Source: Lentzea atacamensis (GTDB taxonomy: Bacteria; Actinomycetota; Actinomycetes; Mycobacteriales; Pseudonocardiaceae). From it: a stretch of DNA of 64,000 bases. The notes under the pieces are model-generated. The model was given only the letters and a program-made list of their open reading frames with translations, was not told the origin of the DNA and did not search any database. Shown piece by piece: positions 59,312-64,000 of this stretch. The stretch covers positions 124,001-188,000 of the forward strand of contig NZ_QLTT01000013.1 of NCBI RefSeq assembly GCF_003269295.1. Direction: 5' to 3'. The stretch's first letter is position 1; every line of letters starts with the position of its first letter. The translations under genes were made by a program, and so were the position numbers.

Positions 59312-60270
59312 GGTTGCACTCCAATCGCGTTCTGCAGCCTGCTGATGAGTGTTCGCGCGTAGTCCCTGAGCTCGGGCGGCTCGTGCACGTCGAAGTCGAA
59401 ACCGAGGAACATGAGGTGCCACAGGATCCGGTCGGGCGTGTCGGCGCCGGTGATCATCCGGCACGAGCTGTCGTCGATCGGTTCCAGCGACGCCGACATC
59501 GGCGAGGTGCGTTCGGCGACGGTCTCGAGCGGGGCGTGGATCGTCAGCACCGCCTGGTAGGTGTAGACGTTCGAGGAGACCTGCCGGGACACGAACTCGC
59601 CGAGGCTCTCCGCCGGCGGCCGGCGGGGCGCGCAGCGGGCGGCGAGGGCGGGCTCGGTGGTGATGCGGTCGACGCGGAACGTCCGCCAGTCTTCTTTGGA
59701 CAGGTCCCAGGCGACGAGGTACCACCGGCGCCCGGTGTGCACGAGGCCTTGGGGTTCGACGAGCCGTCTCGCGGGCTCGCCTTGCGTTGGGGCGTAGGTG
59801 AACCGCAGCTGCTGGTGGTCGCGACAGGCGGCGGCGATGATCGTGAGCGTCTCCGGGTCGACCGTGGGGCCCGCGGCCGTCAGTGGAGTCGTGTGGGCCT
59901 GCAGCGCCTGCACCCGGCGGCGTAGACGGGACGGCAGGACCTGTTCGAGCTTCGTGAGCGCGCGGACCGACGTCTCCTCGATGCCCGCGATCGTGCCGTT
60001 GGCGGCGGTCCGCAGCCCTACCGCCACGGCGACCGCTTCGTCGTCGTCGAGCAGCAGCGGCGGGAGCTCCGCGCCGGCGCCGAGCTGGTAGCCGCCGGTC
60101 GCACCGGGCAGTGACGTGACGGGGTAGCCGAGGCTGCGGAGCTTGTCGACGTCGCGGCGGATCGTGCGGACGTCGACGCTGAGCCGTTCGGCGAGCTCAG
60201 GACCCGTCCAGTCGCGCCGCACCTGCAGGAGGGAGAGGAGCTTCAGCAGCCGTGCGGACGTCTCCAGCAT
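59308..60270 (-). CDS. WYL-domain transcriptional regulator
   Basis: This 320-residue protein has an HTH-11 winged helix (LLQVRRDWTGPELAERLSVD, then VRTIRRDVDKLRSLGYPV) and a WYL sensor domain (LVEPQGLVHTGRRWYLVAWD). WYL regulators sense nucleotides or small ligands and often respond to DNA damage or phage. A TAGACT -10 box ends 7 nt before the ATG at 60270, so the mRNA is probably leaderless; an ATG seven codons upstream would lie in that promoter. Divergent from the leader of the S1 gene; operon with the ECF sigma factor. Confidence 0.87.
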   Translation of the reverse strand: MLETSARLLKLLSLLQVRRDWTGPELAERLSVDVRTIRRDVDKLRSLGYPVTSLPGATGGYQLGAGAELPPLLLDDDEAVAVAVGLRTAANGTIAGIEETSVRALTKLEQVLPSRLRRRVQALQAHTTPLTAAGPTVDPETLTIIAAACRDHQQLRFTYAPTQGEPARRLVEPQGLVHTGRRWYLVAWDLSKEDWRTFRVDRITTEPALAARCAPRRPPAESLGEFVSRQVSSNVYTYQAVLTIHAPLETVAERTSPMSASLEPIDDSSCRMITGADTPDRILWHLMFLGFDFDVHEPPELRDYARTLISRLQNAIGVQP

Positions 60271-60290
60271 GTGAGGGAGTCTAAGTTCCA

Positions 60291-60320
60291 TTGCGGACAA
60301 CGGCCTGTGGTGGCTAGGGT
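60291..60320 (+). promoter_or_regulatory. Promoter for the leader peptide / S1-domain gene
   Basis: TTGCGG and TAGGGT are separated by 18 nt. The -10 box ends 7 nt before an ATG at 60328, so transcription should begin at or beside that codon. It is divergent from the WYL regulator promoter, starting only 8 bp from its -10 box. Confidence 0.55.
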
Positions 60321-60327
60321 TTGCGTC

Positions 60328-60384
60328 ATGACTGCCGGGTCGGCCTTGTGCCGTGAGCGGAACGGTTGCCCGGCCCTGACTTGA
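60328..60384 (+). CDS. Leaderless 18-residue upstream reading frame (leader peptide candidate)
   Basis: ATG at the predicted transcript start opens MTAGSALCRERNGCPALT and ends with TGA at 60382. The stop codon falls in the loop of a stable hairpin (60372-60392), so a ribosome that finishes or stalls here would change the folding of the downstream leader. Two cysteines and two arginines are the only distinctive residues. This is inference from position; no homologue is recognised. Confidence 0.4.
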   Translation: MTAGSALCRERNGCPALT

Positions 60385-60444
60385 TCAGGGCCCCTCCTGC
60401 CCCCGCGCTATCCGTTCTTCGGGATACGCGCACGGGAGAGGAGG
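60372..60444 (+). promoter_or_regulatory. Structured 5' leader with possible anti-Shine-Dalgarno
   Basis: GGCCCTGA-CTTGA-TCAGGGCC forms an 8-bp hairpin (60372-60392). CCTCCT at 60393-60398 can pair with AGGAGG at 60439-60444, the Shine-Dalgarno of the S1 gene. GCGCTATCC (60405-60413) pairs with GGATA-C-GCGC (60422-60431) between them. Such competing pairings suggest translational control. Confidence 0.45.
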
Positions 60445-60453
60445 TGATGCGCA

Positions 60454-60645
60454 ATGCTCCCCAACGTTGGTGATGTCTTTTCCGGGAAGGTCGTCTCGAC
60501 CGTCCCGTTCGGTTCGTTCATCGAGCACCCCGCCGGTGCACACGGGCTCCTGCACGGCAGGCAGGCCGAGGTCGGCTCGTCGGTGCAGGTGAAGGTGCTC
60601 GCGGTGGACGCCGAGCAGCAGCGGTTCAGCCTCGAGCTGGCGTGA
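60454..60645 (+). CDS. S1 RNA-binding-domain mini-protein
   Basis: The 63-residue protein is a single S1 domain: VGDVFSGKVVSTVPFGSFIE with the typical G-x-V and F-G-x-F RNA-face residues, then VGSSVQVKVLAVDAEQQRFS. It would bind RNA in the cytoplasm, cold-shock-protein-like in size but with an S1 fold. The ribosome site GAGGAGGTGAT is almost fully complementary to the 16S rRNA tail, implying very high translation unless masked by the leader. It has its own transcript. Which RNA it binds is unknown. Confidence 0.82.
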   Translation: MLPNVGDVFSGKVVSTVPFGSFIEHPAGAHGLLHGRQAEVGSSVQVKVLAVDAEQQRFSLELA

Positions 60646-60661
60646 TGTGAGTGCTCGGGCA

Positions 60662-60765
60662 GTGAGTTCGCGTCGGTCGTCCGGTCAACCGCTCGCGCCG
60701 AGTTCGGCGAAGCCCGATTAGGTGCGAGCGATTCGGCCGGACGACCGACTCAAAGGCGAACTCAC
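60662..60765. repeat. Long imperfect inverted repeat between convergent genes
   Basis: Arms of about 35-45 bp: GTGAGTTCGC, CGGTCGTCCGG and GCTCGC on the left meet GCGAGC, CCGGACGACCG and GCGAACTCAC on the right, with unpaired stretches between the blocks. It may be a bidirectional terminator, a small MITE-like element or a structured RNA. No reading frame in it looks coding. Confidence 0.65.
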
Positions 60766-60829
60766 CGCCGTCTCCGAAGGAGCGGCAATCAAACACAGTG
60801 CCCTGTCCGGTGCATCTCACGGCTTGCCT

Positions 60830-61690
60830 TCACGGCTTGCGGTAGTCCGCGCACTCCACGATCAGACGGTCGTGGAGGGTTCTGCGATGCCCTTGTTCCT
60901 GGGGTGCCGTACCCAGCGCGCTCGCCGGGCTCGTGATGTCGTGCAACAGCCGGTACAACACGACATCCGTTGCGGTGTAAAGCCAATCGTCCGCCTTGCC
61001 GGGCGGTGCGGCCGGTCCCAGCATGTTCTCGAACCACGCCGGGAACAGCAGGTCGTTCGCGACCGCGTCCTCGATGCGGGCGCGGATCAGCTCGCGTGCC
61101 TGGGCGACGGCCTCGTTGCCCGCCGTCTTGGCGGCGGCGTCGCCGGCGTGCTCGTTGTCGTCCGGTGCTTCCGGGCGTTGTTTGCCGACGATCGTCTGCC
61201 ACTGCTTGTACTTCTTGCGCCACAACGATTCCGCGTTGGGTGGCAACGTCGTGAGCGCTTCGGCGGCGTCGATCGCCTCGTGCGCCTGCCGGTCGTACTC
61301 GGCGACGGCCCTGCGCCTGGTCTTGGCCTCCTGCGGCGTGAACGTCTTGCGCGCGTAGGCTTCCTGGCCCGCGAGGATCCTGGCGATGAGCGGTTTGCCG
61401 ATCTCCGGCCAGGTGTCGAAGTCGGCCTTCCGCGTCTCGCCGGCCCGGACCTTCCTGTTGAGCGCCACCAGCAACCGCTCCAGCCGGTGCACGCTCTCCG
61501 CGAGCTCGGTGACCCTCTCGTTGGTCTTGGCGATCTTGCGCGTGGTGTCGCGGACCTGGTTGGTCGTGCTGAGCTTGTGCTGGGCGGCGTCGGTCTGGGC
61601 GTTGTCGATGCGGTCGCCGAGCGACTTGAGGTCCTTCTTGAGCCGCTCGACCTTGTCGTCCAGGGCCTTGACCGGGTCGATGTTCTTCAT
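60830..61690 (-). CDS. Coiled-coil protein of unknown function
   Basis: The 286-residue protein starts with about 100 residues of strong coiled coil (DDKVERLKKDLKSLGDRIDN, ETRKADFD preceded by leucine heptads) and ends in a helical domain (WFENMLGPAAPPGKADDWLY, LLHDITSPASALG). No TM segment or catalytic motif is visible. GGAGGA 7 nt before the ATG sets the start, which overlaps the stop of the upstream membrane-protein gene by 4 nt. The pair may form a membrane-linked scaffold; this is inference from gene order. Confidence 0.75.
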   Translation of the reverse strand: MKNIDPVKALDDKVERLKKDLKSLGDRIDNAQTDAAQHKLSTTNQVRDTTRKIAKTNERVTELAESVHRLERLLVALNRKVRAGETRKADFDTWPEIGKPLIARILAGQEAYARKTFTPQEAKTRRRAVAEYDRQAHEAIDAAEALTTLPPNAESLWRKKYKQWQTIVGKQRPEAPDDNEHAGDAAAKTAGNEAVAQARELIRARIEDAVANDLLFPAWFENMLGPAAPPGKADDWLYTATDVVLYRLLHDITSPASALGTAPQEQGHRRTLHDRLIVECADYRKP

Positions 61691-62148
61691 CGCAGAGTCC
61701 TCCACGCCCACCAGGCGACGCCCGCCAGCACGGCCAGGGAGGCCCAGCCGTTCGCCAATGGTGTCAGCACGACCGCGAGGAGGGCCGCCGCGGCCGCCGC
61801 CGTTCTGGCCCGCGGCTCCCAGATCCCGCGGCCGACGGGATCGACCAGGACCGCGGCCGCGACGGCCACCGCGAGCAGGACGGACAGCAGCGACCAGCCG
61901 TCGAACCAGCCGATCACCACGACGAGGGCCGCGATGGCGGTGCCCGCCGCGATCGCCCTGTTCGGGACGGTCAGGCGGGCCGCCTCGACGTCGCGGCGGG
62001 CGTGCATCACGGCCTCGACCTCTTTGGCGGTCTCGGCTAGGAGCACGGGGAAGTCAGGGCTGCCGGGTCCCGCTGCCTGCAGTGCTCGTAGTGCTGTTCG
62101 CAACGCGTGCTGGCGGTCGGCCAGGCGGGCGAACGGTTCGGCTGCCAT
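61687..62148 (-). CDS. Small multi-TM membrane protein with helical N-terminal region
   Basis: The 153-residue protein has an amphipathic N-terminal region of about 60 residues (MAAEPFARLADRQHALRTAL; ETAKEVEAVMHARRDVEAAR) and then three to four hydrophobic helices (AIAAGTAIAALVVVIGWF; LLSVLLAVAVAAAVLV; AAAAALLAVVLTPLA; SLAVLAGVAWWAW). No family is recognised. It is translationally coupled with the following coiled-coil protein, whose helices might associate with its N-terminal part. Confidence 0.72.
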   Translation of the reverse strand: MAAEPFARLADRQHALRTALRALQAAGPGSPDFPVLLAETAKEVEAVMHARRDVEAARLTVPNRAIAAGTAIAALVVVIGWFDGWSLLSVLLAVAVAAAVLVDPVGRGIWEPRARTAAAAAALLAVVLTPLANGWASLAVLAGVAWWAWRTLR

Positions 62149-62163
62149 GCCCCGAAATCGTGA

Positions 62164-63045
62164 TCAACGAGCCCCGTGGGCCGCCAGACCTGTCGCCTGA
62201 GTTGGTCCGGTTGCCGACGAACTTCCCTCAACCGGAGCAACGAGGTCCCGGATGAACGAGACGACCTCGTCCGGTGCCTCCTCGGCCATGAAGTGGCCCG
62301 CGCTGGTGGTGGTGTACCGGAGGTCGGTCGCCCACTTGCGCCAGAGCTCGGTGGGGTCGAAGCCGAGCTGACTGCCCCAGTCCTGCTGCATGACGGCTAC
62401 GGGCATCGTGAGTTTCCTGCCCGCTTCGAGGTCGGCGCGGTCGTGCTCGACGTCGATGGTCGCCAGGGCGCGGAAGTCGGCGACGATCGAGGGCACGGCT
62501 TCTCGTGCGGCTTTGAGGTAGCCGGCCCTGATGTCGTCCGGGAACGGGCTCTTCGCCCACACGTCGAGGAAGTGGCCGAAGAACGCGTCGGCGCTGTTGG
62601 AGATCAGTTCCTCCGGCAGGCCTTCCGGCTGGGCCATCAGGTAGAGGTGGAAGGCCACCGCTGCCTCGCGTCCACGCAGCACCTCCCAGGTGTCCAGGGC
62701 CGGGACGCTGTCCAGCAGGCCGAGGTGGCTGATCCGGTCCGGGTGGTCCAGGGCGGCACGGAAGGCCACGTGCACGCCCCGGTCGTGGCCGACCAGGGCG
62801 AACGTGCCGAGTTGGAGCTCATCGGCCAGGTTGATGACGTCCTGGGCCATCGTGCGCTTGTCGTAACCGTGCCGCGGCTTGCTGCTGGCCCCGTAGCCGC
62901 GCAGGTCGGGGCAGATGACGGTGTGGTGCTCGGCGAGCTTCGGCGCGACGTGGCGCCACATCAGGTGGGTTTGCGGGAAGCCGTGCAGCAGGACGATCGG
63001 GGGGCCTTCGCCGGTGATGACGGTGTTGAGGGCGATCTCGTTCAT
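62164..63045 (-). CDS. Alpha/beta-hydrolase of the haloacetate dehalogenase/epoxide hydrolase type
   Basis: The 293-residue enzyme has the oxyanion motif LLHGFPQTHLMWR, the nucleophile elbow LVGHDRGVHVAF, in which Asp replaces Ser, and the catalytic histidine in TTSAGHFMAEE. An Asp nucleophile with HDRG is the pattern of fluoroacetate/haloacetate dehalogenases and epoxide hydrolases, which form an ester intermediate. The last 20 residues (SSSATGPTQATGLAAHG) are an unusual low-complexity tail. The natural substrate is unknown. It is divergent from the BTAD regulator gene. Confidence 0.86.
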   Translation of the reverse strand: MNEIALNTVITGEGPPIVLLHGFPQTHLMWRHVAPKLAEHHTVICPDLRGYGASSKPRHGYDKRTMAQDVINLADELQLGTFALVGHDRGVHVAFRAALDHPDRISHLGLLDSVPALDTWEVLRGREAAVAFHLYLMAQPEGLPEELISNSADAFFGHFLDVWAKSPFPDDIRAGYLKAAREAVPSIVADFRALATIDVEHDRADLEAGRKLTMPVAVMQQDWGSQLGFDPTELWRKWATDLRYTTTSAGHFMAEEAPDEVVSFIRDLVAPVEGSSSATGPTQATGLAAHGAR

Positions 63046-63094
63046 GGGAACCAGGATCGGGCGGCCTGATCAGCAGGCGATTAGCATCCGGTTC

Positions 63095-64000
63095 GTGCAG
63101 ATCAGGGTGCTTGGACCGGTCACGGTCATCGGCACTGATGGTCGTGTTGTGGCCGTTGGCAGCAAACGTCGTCGTGAGCTGCTCGGTCGTCTCGTGGCGG
63201 CTGGTGGGCGGGTCGTGTCGCTCGATGCGCTGATCGACGATCTCTGGGAGGACCCGCCCGCCGGAGCGGTCGGTGCGGTGCGGACGTTCGTGTCCGAGCT
63301 GCGTGCCGCTCTCGGGGCGGACGCCATCGCGACGGTCGGCCGTGGCTATGCGCTGCGGGTTGCCGAGGTGGACGCCTGGCGGCTCGAGGAGGGGTCTTTC
63401 CCGGTCAGCTGGGGCGAGCCGTACGCCGATCTCGACCCGTCGCCGTGGGTGCTGCAGGAGCGCGCTCGGCTGTTGGAGTTGCGTGCGCGCGCTCTGCTCG
63501 ACCAGGGCCGTGGGGCGTCGTTGGTCGCCGAGCTTTCATCGTTCGCCGCGGCGCATCCGTGGCGGGAGAAGGCTCATGTCCTGCTGGCGCACGCGTTGTT
63601 CCAGGACGGGCGGCAGGTGGAGGCGCTGGAGGTGCTGCGCGAGGCCCGCGGCAGGCTGATGGGCCGGTTCGGGCTGGACGCGGTGCCCGATCTCGACCGC
63701 GCCGAGGAGGACATCCTCCGCCACGCCGTGACCCGGACCGGCGGATATGCCCGGTTGCGGTCCGCGAGCGTGGTCGCGGGACAGGCGGCGTTGACCGGCG
63801 GCTTGGCGCTGGCGCAGGCCCAGCGTTTCGCCGCGGTCGCCGAAGCCGAACGGCTGGGCGATCCGCTGCTCACCGCTCGCGTTCTGACCGCCTACGACGT
63901 GCCGGCGAACTGGACCGTCAGCGACGACGCCGCCCAGGCCGCGGTGCTGGTGGAGGCGGCTCGGCGCACGTTGCGGCTGCTCCCCGCGGATGCTCCGGTC
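63095..64000 (+). CDS. BTAD-family transcriptional regulator, 5' part
   Basis: The first 302 codons are present; the gene leaves the window on the right. It starts with an OmpR/PhoB-type winged helix (VQIRVLGPVTVIGTDGRV; AAGGRVVSLDALIDDLWEDP; VRTFVSELRAALG; TVGRGYALRV), then a BTAD domain (WVLQERARLLELRARAL; ALFQDGRQVEALEVLREAR). An NB-ARC or TPR part often follows in the longer SARP members, but here residues 225-302 look helical without a P-loop. A TAGCAT -10 box ends 7 nt before the GTG, so the mRNA is probably leaderless. Possible role in secondary metabolism. Confidence 0.83.
   Translation, partial: MQIRVLGPVTVIGTDGRVVAVGSKRRRELLGRLVAAGGRVVSLDALIDDLWEDPPAGAVGAVRTFVSELRAALGADAIATVGRGYALRVAEVDAWRLEEGSFPVSWGEPYADLDPSPWVLQERARLLELRARALLDQGRGASLVAELSSFAAAHPWREKAHVLLAHALFQDGRQVEALEVLREARGRLMGRFGLDAVPDLDRAEEDILRHAVTRTGGYARLRSASVVAGQAALTGGLALAQAQRFAAVAEAERLGDPLLTARVLTAYDVPANWTVSDDAAQAAVLVEAARRTLRLLPADAPV

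Noticed and set aside
60626-60820. 64-codon minus-strand frame in the long inverted repeat
   Set aside because: It runs through both repeat arms and the end of the S1 gene and has no ribosome site or recognisable composition.
60722-62200. 492-codon plus-strand frame opposite the coiled-coil and membrane protein genes
   Set aside because: Val/Leu/Arg/Gly-biased shadow with no domain; the minus-strand genes have proper starts, overlap coupling and helices.
1-64000. CRISPR arrays, tRNA/rRNA genes, insertion sequences, prophage genes
   Set aside because: No regularly spaced short repeats, no cloverleaf-like or rRNA sequence, and no transposase, integrase or phage structural protein was recognised by reading; a tool search was not possible.

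Overview
The window is high-GC actinobacterial DNA, most likely from the order Pseudonocardiales (Lentzea/Saccharothrix/Actinosynnema type). This is inferred from a phosphatidylinositol-mannoside operon, an ergothioneine cluster, an F420-type LLM flavoenzyme, XRE-DUF5753 regulators with a DUF397 partner, a mycothiol-type DinB protein, many GTG starts, and repeated leaderless starts in which a -10 box lies about 7-10 nt before the start codon. No tRNA, rRNA, CRISPR array, transposase or phage gene was recognised.

Layout. 0-5.3 kb: PIM lipid operon (HIT protein, pgsA, acyltransferase, pimA, LemA-like/Nudix), split after the HIT gene by a small membrane protein and an XRE regulator. 5.4-8.5 kb: secreted protein, NLR-like NTPase-TPR protein with an N-terminal RHIM-like motif, lipoprotein. 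8.5-21 kb: reductive pyrimidine catabolism (LLM flavoenzyme, dihydropyrimidinase, beta-ureidopropionase, NCS1 permease; PucR regulator; divergent aminotransferase and mmsA). This block is interrupted by an RDD protein, a methyltransferase, two genes broken at G homopolymers and a secreted protein. 21-24.8 kb: methyltransferase, EF-G2, pdxS. 24.8-31.4 kb: small membrane protein, lipoprotein, VapBC pair, HelR-like RNA polymerase helicase behind a palindrome resembling the rifamycin-associated element, secreted M15/FG-GAP protein, an unassigned gene. 31.4-37 kb: amino-acid island (cupin-XRE regulator, AzlC/AzlD exporter, LuxR pseudogene, Lrp, methionine gamma-lyase-like enzyme, APC permease). 37-38.8 kb: His-rich protein, pdxT, yebC. 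38.8-45.8 kb: DUF397/XRE pair, DUF4262, GNAT, DinB-like protein, POT transporter, cytochrome P450 with an AcnR-like TetR regulator, a 50-residue protein. 45.9-48.9 kb: secreted CBM-FN3-PQQ dehydrogenase-PEBP protein. 49-53.2 kb: egtABCD. 53.3-64 kb: secreted peptidase, membrane proteins, Tat-exported phosphoesterase, ECF sigma factor with WYL regulator, S1-domain mini-protein behind a structured leader with a small upstream reading frame, coiled-coil/membrane pair, dehalogenase-like hydrolase, and the start of a BTAD regulator.

Together, the conserved order HIT-pgsA-acyltransferase-pimA-Nudix...pdxS...pdxT-yebC is the same backbone as in Mycobacterium, with two accessory blocks of roughly 18 and 12 kb inserted. 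The most notable signals are the RAE-like element at the HelR gene with a promoter-terminator pair facing the other way, the RHIM-like motif shared by the NLR and a frameshifted four-TM protein 7 kb away, the F420-type enzyme placed where a dihydropyrimidine dehydrogenase would be expected, and the leader of the S1 mini-protein.
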